8,276 nucleotides of DNA from Syntrophobacterales bacterium (GTDB lineage Bacteria; Desulfobacterota; Syntrophorhabdia; Syntrophorhabdales; WCHB1-27). Each line of letters opens with the position of its first letter. The first letter of the stretch is position 1. Below are positions 1-4,830 of the stretch, in pieces. The stretch is from NCBI GenBank assembly GCA_017881765.1, contig JADGQN010000204.1, forward strand, positions 1 through 8,276, read 5' to 3'. Both the position numbers and the translations under genes were made by a program. Below the pieces are notes generated by a model that ran no database searches, was not told the DNA's origin, and saw nothing but the letters and a program-made list of their open reading frames with translations.

Positions 1-700
1 CACCAAGGACATCTTCGAGGCCTCCGAAGGATGGGATTATGTGGTTTCCTTCGAGAAGAAAAAAGTTTACGCATTGAGATTTTCTGACATCATTATGACC
101 TCGCCTCTGCCGTATGTGACCAGGTACCGCGCACATCAGGCCTGGAGAGGTGGTTACGGGGATTATATAGCGGATGCCAATGTAACCTTGACAGAGACTG
201 GCCTGACGTTCATTTTCAACGTTCGGGACATGCGGCTCGAAAGCAAGATCGGCCTTCACTGGACCATGAAATGTGGCAACGACATCATTGAGGGAAATGC
301 CCCGATCGCTCCGGTCGCGATCCCATTGTCTGCAGAACCTGCCGAGGCTGAAGAATTCTACGCTGCTCCAATCGGGGTACCCGCCATTGAAATTGGAGCT
401 TCCGAGTTACCGGCCACTCCCATCGCTGCCTCTGGTTCGCCGGCAGTTGTCTTGGGCGCTCTCCCCTCGGCAGCAGGCGGCTTTCCATTTGTGGGGCTAC
501 CCCTTGCAGCGGCTGCCATTCCAGCTATAACGTTTGGTTCGAACCACAATAACGAATCTATCACTCCGGGGAGCGGCCCGGGCGGACCCGTGGAGTTTCC
601 TCCTGGGGCAGTACCTGGGGCAGTACCAGAGCCTTCAATAGCTCTTCTGCTCCTTGCCGGCCTCTCCGGCATTCTAACGAGAAAACGCCCAGCTACATGA
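1..700 (+). CDS. PEP-CTERM exported protein, 3' part
   Basis: The frame is open from base 2 at the left edge, so the true start lies outside the window and about 232 residues are visible. The last 25 residues form a classic PEP-CTERM sorting signal: VPEPS, a hydrophobic segment (IALLLLAGLSGIL) and a basic end (TRKRPAT). In this family the signal directs a Sec-exported protein to an exosortase, which cleaves it at the cell envelope, often linked to exopolysaccharide. The first ~100 visible residues look folded and contain the string LHWTMKCGNDIIEG, which I associate with one class of PEP-CTERM proteins. Residues encoded by about 300-560 are a low-complexity Ala/Pro/Ile/Gly linker. A 12-bp tandem duplication lies just before the PEP motif. 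The signal peptide is not visible. The sorting signal is certain; the protein's role is unknown. Confidence 0.88.
   Translation, partial: TKDIFEASEGWDYVVSFEKKKVYALRFSDIIMTSPLPYVTRYRAHQAWRGGYGDYIADANVTLTETGLTFIFNVRDMRLESKIGLHWTMKCGNDIIEGNAPIAPVAIPLSAEPAEAEEFYAAPIGVPAIEIGASELPATPIAASGSPAVVLGALPSAAGGFPFVGLPLAAAAIPAITFGSNHNNESITPGSGPGGPVEFPPGAVPGAVPEPSIALLLLAGLSGILTRKRPAT
602..625 (+). repeat. 12-bp perfect tandem duplication
   Basis: CCTGGGGCAGTA occurs twice head to tail (602-613 and 614-625). It is in frame and encodes PGAV-PGAV directly before PEPS of the sorting signal. It lengthens the spacer by four residues without disturbing the frame. Confidence 0.9.
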
Positions 701-1161
701 GTCGTTCGTCAGGCGGAGTACCGTCGCCGGCTTTCGCTGTAAGCGGTTGATCCCCATGCGTCCGAAAAAGGTACGTCTGTGGAAAATAGCGCCCACCGAA
801 AGCGGCTATTATCCTGACTTGAGGAAACTCTTTGCCATTATGCTTGCTGCCTGTAAGCCCTTCATAGGCCGGACCACCAAAAAGGAGAGGTAGTCTACGT
901 ACAAAAAGATGAGGAGGAGATAAGAGCCATAAGGGGCGATTCTGGTCGATGAAAGGGTGCTCATTACCAGTTGAAACATACAACACGTCAAAGAGTGCCG
1001 TCTGTGAGGAGGAAGCAAGCCGTACTTTTATCCACCTACAAACGATGAGAACAAAATCAGAGCCAGTAATAAAGATTACGAGTTGGAATCATTATTACAA
1101 AGATCAACGGAACCGGTTTTCCGAGCGACCCCACAGCCGCTCGGAAATTCCTGTACCTATA
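701..1161. other. Intergenic stretch, no supported gene
   Basis: Short frames exist on both strands here, but none has a convincing ribosome binding site, domain or composition. A weak inverted repeat AATAGC/GCTATT (785-790 and 805-810) and a DnaA-box-like TTATCCACC (1028-1036) are visible. The only strong structure is the hairpin at 1118-1147. I see no terminator with a T-run directly after the PEP-CTERM gene. Confidence 0.6.
1118..1147 (-). terminator. Possible terminator hairpin after ABM-like gene
   Basis: Perfect 10-bp inverted repeat: TTTCCGAGCG (1118-1127) and CGCTCGGAAA (1138-1147) around a 10-base loop. It begins 14 nt past the stop of the minus-strand gene at 1162. On the minus strand the stem is not followed by a T-run, so it is either a weak intrinsic terminator or only an mRNA 3' stabilising hairpin. 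Confidence 0.4.
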
Positions 1162-1452
1162 CTATGCTTTCGGTTCGTACACTTCAAACAGCCGTATAGA
1201 TGGCGGTCCTTTGGCAATACCGCTTAGAGCCGTTAGCAGCTGGGGGGTGGCGGCCATACGGAAAGCTTCGATATCCTCCTTAGACTGCCACAGAGTAAAA
1301 GACCCGTACTCGCCAGCTGTATCGTCAGCGAGGAATGTTTCACTTTTGAACCCCTTCCCGGTTCTGTGAGCGGGAGAAAACTGATCGGCCAGTTTCTCCG
1401 CCGTCGAATGCATCCCTGGCCCTAAAGGGAACATTATCAGAAGTGCATACAT
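1162..1452 (-). CDS. Antibiotic biosynthesis monooxygenase (ABM)-like small protein
   Basis: A 96-residue protein of the size of single-domain dimeric alpha/beta-barrel proteins. The start is well fixed: AAAGGAGG lies 5 nt before the ATG. The N-terminal strand (MYALLIMFPLGPG), the helix that follows, and the segment SFTLWQSKEDIEAFR (a strand ending in Trp-x-Ser followed by a helix, at about residues 51-65) fit the ABM/YgiN-like pattern. Members include quinol and heme-degrading monooxygenases, but many only bind small ligands. I cannot assign a substrate, and no heme- or metal-binding residue stands out. The gene stands alone, with long gaps on both sides and a hairpin after its stop. Family placement is fairly likely; enzymatic activity is inference. 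Confidence 0.7.
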   Translation of the reverse strand: MYALLIMFPLGPGMHSTAEKLADQFSPAHRTGKGFKSETFLADDTAGEYGSFTLWQSKEDIEAFRMAATPQLLTALSGIAKGPPSIRLFEVYEPKA

Positions 1453-1533
1453 GGGTTCCTCCTTTCATTTATTACTAAACTATGGATCCCTTTATAATTT
1501 CCGCAGGTCGCCTAACATACAAATACGAACTTC

Positions 1534-1572
1534 GCCTTTTCTGAAATGATACCCGGCGTCTGCCGAAAAGGC
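1534..1572. repeat. 8-bp inverted repeat with inner small hairpin
   Basis: GCCTTTTC (1534-1541) is exactly complementary to GAAAAGGC (1565-1572). Within the 23-base spacer, CGGC-GTCT-GCCG forms a second small hairpin. It lies 82 bp upstream of the ABM-like start, so an operator or leader structure is possible. The function is not known. Confidence 0.4.
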
Positions 1573-1828
1573 AAGAACAAACCGTATGGAGAATGCAGCA
1601 GTTATCCTTAAGTCAAAATCGGATGCTGCAAAGGGTGAAAACCTGTTGCTAAGACCGGTTTGACCATTGGCATTTCAAATGGTTGCACGGTCTCTCTCTT
1701 GGCCAATCGAAGTTTAAAGAAGAAAGGTAGCAAAAGATTTCTCTGGATCGAACCTCGCTCCTTCTTCTCGGTTTCGTCAAGATACGCTTGGGAAGGCGGT
1801 CGTGTCTACCTCCCGAAAGGACGTAAGG

Positions 1829-1857
1829 TTGACAAGGGACGAGATGATGCCTTGAAT
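1829..1857 (+). promoter_or_regulatory. Candidate sigma70 promoter for the oxidoreductase gene
   Basis: A perfect -35 TTGACA (1829-1834), a 17-base spacer and a 4/6 -10 TTGAAT (1852-1857). Start of transcription would be near 1864, giving a leader of about 140 nt before the ATG at 2004. A second TTGACA at 1857-1862 has no good partner. Confidence 0.35.
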
Positions 1858-2003
1858 TGACAACAGGGTAGATAAGCAACGGGTAAAGATGGGCAAAAAT
1901 AACTCGTAAGCATCCTTTAACGTGGCGCCCGTAATAGGCCGCGCCCTGCACACCTATGCTTGCCGGAGAAGGCAGCGGGATCGACAGGAGAAAGGGGGAA
2001 GAG

Positions 2004-2723
2004 ATGCGCTTTCATGTGAGGTTGCTCCGCAAGGATATGGTTGGTGGCGCAATCATGGTCTTTCGTCTGGAAAAGCGGGAAGGATTTCAGTTCCTGGCCG
2101 GACAGTTCTGTGCTATTACTCTGCCTTATGCTGGATTTACCGATGGCAAAGGGCTTCTAAGTGGCTTCAGCATCGCGTCGGCGCCTCTCGAAAAGGAGTT
2201 GGTCTTCGCGTCCAGGCTGAGCGACAGCGCCTTCAAGAAGACCTTGAAAGAGATGGCTGCGGGAAGTGTGGTCACGGTAGAGGGGCCGTTTGGTTCGTTT
2301 ACGCTACCAGAGGATACATCCAATCCGATCGTCCTGCTGGCTGGAGGTCTTGGCGTTACACCCTTCCGTTCTATGGTGAAACTTGCAGCCGATTCTTCGA
2401 CGGGCCATAGAGTGACTCTATTCTATTCCAGCCGGGTGCCTGAGGAGGCCATTTTTCTCGACGAACTACAGGGCATCGCTGAAACCCACACGAACATCAA
2501 CCTGGTCGTTACAATGACAAGGCCGGACCAATCGTCCACCACGTGGACCGGGCTTGCTGGTCGGCTCAACGCAGCGATGATCAGGAGCAGATGTAAGGAG
2601 TGGGCCAACGCCCTATATTACATGGCCGGCCCTCCAGTCATGATTGATACCATGCAACAGATTCTGGACGAGATGGCAATCCCCCAGGATAAAGTCAGAA
2701 CGGAGAAATGGGACGCACAGTGA
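2004..2723 (+). CDS. FAD/NAD(P)-binding oxidoreductase, ferredoxin-reductase superfamily
   Basis: A 239-residue protein with the two-domain plan of ferredoxin-NADP+ reductase relatives. The FAD-binding beta-barrel is at about residues 1-100 (FLAGQFCAITLP at 30-41, SGFSIASAP at 53-61, GPFGSFTL at 94-101). The NAD(P)-binding Rossmann domain is at about 107-235 (LLAGGLGVTPFRSM at 111-124, YYMAGPP at 205-211). No CxxxxCxxC 2Fe-2S domain is attached, so an electron partner would be a separate protein or a small molecule. I chose the ATG at 2004 because GGGGGAAG lies just before it; an in-frame ATG at 1956 would add 16 unlike residues. The FAD motif RxYS normally has Arg where this protein has Ser53 (codon AGT). 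It stands alone in transcription as far as can be seen. The reaction partner is unknown. Confidence 0.85.
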   Translation: MRFHVRLLRKDMVGGAIMVFRLEKREGFQFLAGQFCAITLPYAGFTDGKGLLSGFSIASAPLEKELVFASRLSDSAFKKTLKEMAAGSVVTVEGPFGSFTLPEDTSNPIVLLAGGLGVTPFRSMVKLAADSSTGHRVTLFYSSRVPEEAIFLDELQGIAETHTNINLVVTMTRPDQSSTTWTGLAGRLNAAMIRSRCKEWANALYYMAGPPVMIDTMQQILDEMAIPQDKVRTEKWDAQ

Positions 2724-2740
2724 AGAACGCAATGCTAATC

Positions 2741-2767
2741 AAGAGCCCAGAAGAATACCCGGCTCTT
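2741..2767 (+). terminator. Weak hairpin after the oxidoreductase gene
   Basis: AAGAGCC (2741-2747) pairs with GGCTCTT (2761-2767) around a 13-base loop, 17 nt past the stop at 2723. There is no T-run, so at most it is an imperfect terminator. Confidence 0.25.
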
Positions 2768-2784
2768 CGAACGGTGAACCAGCC

Positions 2785-2928
2785 ATGATGAAAAAAAAGA
2801 GAGCGGTATGGGCCAGTATGATCGTTATTTGCTGCTTCTCCCTGGTCGGAGAGAAGCCATTTCCGTATGGGTATAAGGCAGTATTAAGAACCGAGAGAGA
2901 AAAAATCTTCCCACCGGGAGAATTCTGA
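2785..2928 (+). CDS. Doubtful 47-residue secreted or membrane peptide
   Basis: A short frame starting MMKKKRAVWASMIVICCFSL: a basic N-terminus followed by a hydrophobic stretch, very like a signal peptide, then only about 25 further residues (ending FPPGEF). The ribosome binding site is poor. Its last 45 bp overlap the 3' end of the opposite-strand zinc-ribbon gene. It could be a small exported peptide, the remains of a truncated secreted-protein gene, or chance. I do not recognise it. Confidence 0.28.
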   Translation: MMKKKRAVWASMIVICCFSLVGEKPFPYGYKAVLRTEREKIFPPGEF

Positions 2929-3402
2929 CCTCATGGGGGACTTATGGCTATGGCCTCTACGAGATCCCCCTGTCTTGTATTCCTCAATCGTTCCCTCCCT
3001 GCACTCCGGGCAGCGATGTCTCAGGAGTTCTCTGACGGTTTTCACGTGAGATGATGAACAATGAGGACACCGCTTCACATCTCTGTGCATGTCGAGTTTG
3101 AATTGCGCTAGACAATCTCGGCATAGGCAGTCTGACAAGAAGCCCGTCCTCGAAAGAGCAAAGTGAAAGAGTCCATCATGGTGCTGTGTGGTGTGGTTAC
3201 CTTTTTCGGAGGTTTCGCGGGCGAATGCGCGTATCAACGCTTCTTCCTTGACTCCCAATAGATGTGCTACATGCGCTTCTTCCCCGGGGTGCGGGCATAT
3301 GCTTCTTTCCCCCTCATTGTCCGTCACATACATCTGTCCACCCTGGCCACTGGGGAGGGTAAGGCTGCACCGTGTGCACGTATATCGGTTCATGTTCCGC
3401 AT
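2884..3402 (-). CDS. Zinc-ribbon protein of unknown function
   Basis: Starting at the ATG at 3402, this is a 172-residue protein with repeated metal-knuckle motifs. These are CTRC (Cys9, Cys12), a CPHP stretch with Cys36 and His38, CLCRDC (Cys92, 94, 97), CPHC (Cys112, 115) and CPEC (Cys131, 134). The last two pairs, 15 residues apart, form a textbook zinc ribbon. The tail is basic and His/Ser-rich (GGSRRGHSHKSP). The frame stays open to a GTG at 3483, but that codon has no ribosome binding site. A GAGG 10 nt upstream and a TATACT -10 at 3434-3439 favour 3402; an ATG at 3393 is also possible. Such ribbons bind nucleic acid or partner proteins, or serve as structural domains, and nothing here decides between these. 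No neighbour shares its strand. I do not recognise the family. Confidence 0.65.
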   Translation of the reverse strand: MRNMNRYTCTRCSLTLPSGQGGQMYVTDNEGERSICPHPGEEAHVAHLLGVKEEALIRAFARETSEKGNHTTQHHDGLFHFALSRTGFLSDCLCRDCLAQFKLDMHRDVKRCPHCSSSHVKTVRELLRHRCPECREGTIEEYKTGGSRRGHSHKSPMRSEFSRWEDFFSLGS

Positions 3403-3433
3403 AGGAACTGTGCCTCTGTCTAGGATGTAAGCA

Positions 3434-3439
3434 AGTATA
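3434..3439 (-). promoter_or_regulatory. Candidate -10 element for the zinc-ribbon gene
   Basis: TATACT on the minus strand (5/6 match to TATAAT) would start transcription near 3427, about 25 nt before the ATG at 3402. No good -35 is visible 16-18 bases upstream. Confidence 0.25.
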
Positions 3440-3548
3440 GTGCCTTGCTGGTTTCCTATGTTGCACCTGGTATGCCAGAACACCGACTGAGCAAAAATCG
3501 TTTACTGTCATAACGTTACGCTGAGTGGGGTTCGGGGGACCTGCTGTC

Positions 3549-3596
3549 AGTCGGAGTTTTCCGACTCGTCCATGCGGCTTCGTCGGATTTTTCCGA
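3549..3596 (+). repeat. Two adjacent, similar stem-loops
   Basis: The first is AGTCGGA (3549-3555), GTTT, TCCGACT (3560-3566), a perfect 7-bp stem. The second is TCGGA (3583-3587), TTTT, TCCGA (3592-3596), a perfect 5-bp stem. The two share the core TCGGA-n4-TCCGA and are 16 bases apart, so they look like diverged copies of one unit. Confidence 0.55.
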
Positions 3597-3808
3597 GGCT
3601 TGCTTCGATGCGGGAACAGGTCAATCACCCACCCCCTGCTTGCCTCGACACAACGATTACCATTCGTAACTCGCATTATCGTGCGGAAACCAAATTTCGT
3701 TTGTTTCCAGGAAGAAGCAAGGCACGCTCTCAGTGCTCGCGGCCTTCACATTATTACATCGATCTGATTTCACCGAGGATCCATCAGTATGCAAGGCCCG
3801 TCAAGACT

Positions 3809-3825
3809 GCGGGTTCAAGCCCTGC
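3809..3825 (+). other. tRNA T-arm-like hairpin
   Basis: GCGGG-TTCAAGC-CCTGC has the exact geometry of a T-arm: a 5-bp stem with one G-T pair and a 7-base loop fitting TTCRANY. No D-arm, anticodon arm or CCA accompanies it within normal tRNA distance. The next seven bases, TCTGGCA (3826-3832), are complementary to TGCCAGA at 3473-3479. It may be a remnant or chance. Confidence 0.3.
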
Positions 3826-3978
3826 TCTGGCATGTCGTAACAGCGTCCCGGCCTGTCGACGAGTCTCTCCTTCTTCTATGTCGATAAAGTCCGCTTAAAC
3901 CGGTTAAACTCTTTCACCAGTTTTCGCGAAAGAGCGGTTCTGCGTTTGCTATGCGCAAGCCTGAGGCCCCTCCCCTCT

Positions 3979-4006
3979 TTGACAAACTGTTTGAACGTCG
4001 TATCTG
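3979..4006 (+). promoter_or_regulatory. Candidate promoter for the small orphan gene
   Basis: A perfect -35 TTGACA (3979-3984), a 16-base spacer and a weak -10 TATCTG (4001-4006). The leader to the ATG at 4074 would be about 60 nt. An alternative -10, TAAGAT (4029-4034), has no -35. Confidence 0.35.
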
Positions 4007-4073
4007 GCGCGGGGGAAGCGTAGCGTGCTAAGATGTGCTGAGATACAAAGCGGACTAAAGGAGGTGAGGGGAA

Positions 4074-4322
4074 ATGGCGTCTAGAATTGAAATCAACGTG
4101 GAGAAGACGTTTGACCGTGGCCCAACATACGGGTTTCTTGAGGTGCAGGTAAGCTTTGAGGAGAAAGCGCCACCTGCTAAGGGTATAAGGTTTGGGCAAG
4201 TGATGGTCCCATTGCCTAAAGCGGAAGTGGGAAGCATGTCATTTGACGAGATCAGGGCCATGGCTATATCTAAGGCTGTCTCGTTCATGGAGGACTGCAT
4301 AAAAAGCTCCGGCATCCGCTGA
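4074..4322 (+). CDS. Small orphan protein, unknown function
   Basis: An 82-residue protein with a near-perfect ribosome binding site, AAAGGAGGTGA, at about 4057-4067, 6 nt before the ATG. That strongly supports translation at this start. The N-terminal half looks strand-rich (IEINVEKTF, TYGFLEVQVSFEEKAP, QVMVPLP). The C-terminal third is probably one helix (SFDEIRAMAISKAVSFMEDCIKSS). There is one Cys, no signal peptide and no membrane segment. A candidate promoter lies upstream and a hairpin terminator follows the stop by 15 nt, so it looks like a one-gene transcription unit. I do not recognise the family. Its position left of the tRNA-Asn junction suggests an accessory gene. Confidence 0.75.
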   Translation: MASRIEINVEKTFDRGPTYGFLEVQVSFEEKAPPAKGIRFGQVMVPLPKAEVGSMSFDEIRAMAISKAVSFMEDCIKSSGIR

Positions 4323-4335
4323 TACACCTTTTGTC

Positions 4336-4368
4336 GAGAAGGTCGCCTGACTCCTGGGCGGCCTTCTT
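4336..4368 (+). terminator. Rho-independent-like terminator after the orphan gene
   Basis: GAAGGTCGCC (4338-4347) pairs with GGCGGCCTTC (4357-4366), 10 bp with one G-T, around a 9-base loop. An outer A-T and a G-T pair extend it. It is followed by the modest T-rich sequence TTCAGT, so the U-tract is weak. It lies 13-15 nt past the stop at 4322. Confidence 0.6.
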
Positions 4369-4448
4369 CAGTCGTGCTTACTGACTTGCCCATCTTTGGT
4401 ACCTTGATGAAGAATGGTCAATCGCCCGGTTGTGAGAGCGCCTCCTAC

Positions 4449-4507
4449 GAGTTATCCACAGCCACCCCCGGCCACTGACAATGCGGGGGGACAGCTGTAG
4501 ATAACTC
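4449..4507. repeat. Long imperfect palindrome with inverted DnaA-box-like sequences
   Basis: The left arm GAGTTATCCACAGC (4449-4462) matches the right arm GCTGTAGATAACTC (4494-4507) with 13 of 14 pairs. Inside it, CCCCCG (4465-4470) pairs with CGGGGG (4484-4489), leaving a 13-base loop. The left arm contains the consensus DnaA box TTATCCACA (4452-4460). The right arm contains the near match TTATCTACA on the minus strand (4496-4504). It lies in a 240-bp non-coding stretch after the orphan gene's terminator. Confidence 0.75.
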
Positions 4508-4563
4508 CCTTGATTGCCTTCCCCCGTGGGATGGTTAATGCCTCCCGTTTATGTAACACGTAG

Positions 4564-4740
4564 AAGGAATTAAACTTCGGAAAAGAATATCTGCGATTGC
4601 TGGTTGATGAAATTAGGGTCCAGGGAAGAGAAGTCCATCTTAAAGGAAGCTATGGCACGTTTGCAACGGTCGTACAAAAAACAAAGCCGGGACACGCCTT
4701 TGGAGTGCCCAGCTTTGGTAATGTTTGGTCCCCCGGGCAG
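4564..4740 (+). pseudogene. Serine recombinase, C-terminal remnant
   Basis: After an in-frame TAG (4561-4563), the frame reads KELNFGKEYLRLLVDEIRV and then QGREVHLKGSYGTFATVVQ. This is the pattern I know from the C-terminal end of large serine recombinases (EYLRLLVDEI-V-G-EV-ı-GSY-AL), followed by VPSFGNVWSPGQDS. Only about 55-60 of the usual 450 or more residues remain. The catalytic Ser resolvase domain and the recombinase domain are absent, and there is no start with a ribosome binding site. The last residues, PGQDS, are encoded by the copy of the tRNA-Asn 3' end at 4731-4748. The open frame then runs on through the real tRNA to a TAA at 4870-4872, which is only read-through. Family recognition is from memory of the motif, without a search. 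Confidence 0.6.
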
Positions 4741-4797
4741 GACTCGAAGCACGTAATCTATCCCGTTACAACGGGACCGCTACCGCTCGGATATGCG
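4726..4797 (-). pseudogene. Decayed tRNA-like sequence beside tRNA-Asn
   Basis: On the minus strand the 3' end TTCGAGTCCTGCCCGGGG-GACCA matches the tRNA-Asn 3' end at 21 of 23 positions, including CCA. Upstream lie GTAGCG, shared with the tRNA-Asn D-arm, and an anticodon-arm-like hairpin (TCCCG-TTGTAA-CGGGA, 4761-4776). Its loop has six bases, so no proper anticodon is presented. The T-stem's 5' strand (CGTGC) cannot pair with CCTGC, and no 5' acceptor strand is present. It is therefore either a degenerate tRNA or an attachment-site hybrid, and not a functional tRNA. Confidence 0.5.
4731..4748. repeat. Direct repeat copy 1 (tRNA-Asn 3' end), probable att site
   Basis: CCCCGGGCAGGACTCGAA is identical to 4836-4853 inside tRNA-Asn, 105 bp away. 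With the flanking bases, 21 of 23 positions match. The identity stops exactly at the T-loop boundary. It is fused in frame to the recombinase remnant, as expected of an element end (attL/attR type). Confidence 0.65.
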
Positions 4798-4824
4798 AAA
4801 GGCGCTTCACTCGAAGCGCCTTTT
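4798..4824 (-). terminator. Strong terminator behind tRNA-Asn, bidirectional
   Basis: AAAGGCGCTTC (4798-4808), loop ACTC and GAAGCGCCTTT (4813-4823) form a perfect 11-bp stem. It starts 7 nt beyond the tRNA-Asn 3' end on the minus strand. T residues follow the stem in both directions (four on the plus strand, three on the minus strand), so it can serve both. Confidence 0.85.
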
Positions 4825-4830
4825 ATGATC

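Larger units (their letters stand above)
1453..2003. other. Intergenic stretch between divergent genes
   Basis: This 550-bp stretch separates the ABM-like gene (-) from the oxidoreductase (+) and should hold both promoters. It contains the inverted repeat at 1534-1572 and a sigma70-like promoter at 1829-1857. Frames at 1660-1860 (+) and 1649-1951 (-) are open, but they overlap each other antisense, lack ribosome binding sites and resemble no family I know. I do not call them genes. Confidence 0.6.
3403..4073. other. Gene-poor stretch with hairpins and a tRNA T-arm-like motif
   Basis: About 670 bp without a supported gene. It contains two adjacent T-rich-loop hairpins (3549-3596), a T-arm-like hairpin (3809-3825) and the promoter region of the next gene. 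Several frames are open on both strands, but they lack ribosome binding sites and recognisable motifs. The composition and lack of genes fit decayed mobile or accessory DNA. Confidence 0.5.

Noticed and set aside
1028..1036. TTATCCACC, one mismatch from a DnaA box
   Set aside because: It is a single isolated near match, expected by chance in 8 kb.
949..1227. Plus-strand 92-residue frame
   Set aside because: No ribosome binding site or recognisable domain, and it runs into the 3' end of the ABM-like gene on the other strand and across its hairpin.
1649..1951. Open frames on both strands (minus 1649-1951, plus 1660-1860)
   Set aside because: They overlap antisense, lack ribosome binding sites, have no recognisable motif and lie where promoters are expected.
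3314..3676. Minus-strand 120-residue frame overlapping the zinc-ribbon gene
   Set aside because: It shares the strand with the zinc-ribbon gene in another frame and has no motif; its Pro/Arg-rich sequence is typical of an out-of-frame shadow.
3876..4199. Minus-strand frame ending in a basic, helix-like tail (KEGRGLRLAHSKRRTALSRKL)
   Set aside because: Its first part is antisense to the well-supported orphan gene and the rest covers that gene's promoter. No ribosome binding site is visible. A remnant gene cannot be fully excluded.
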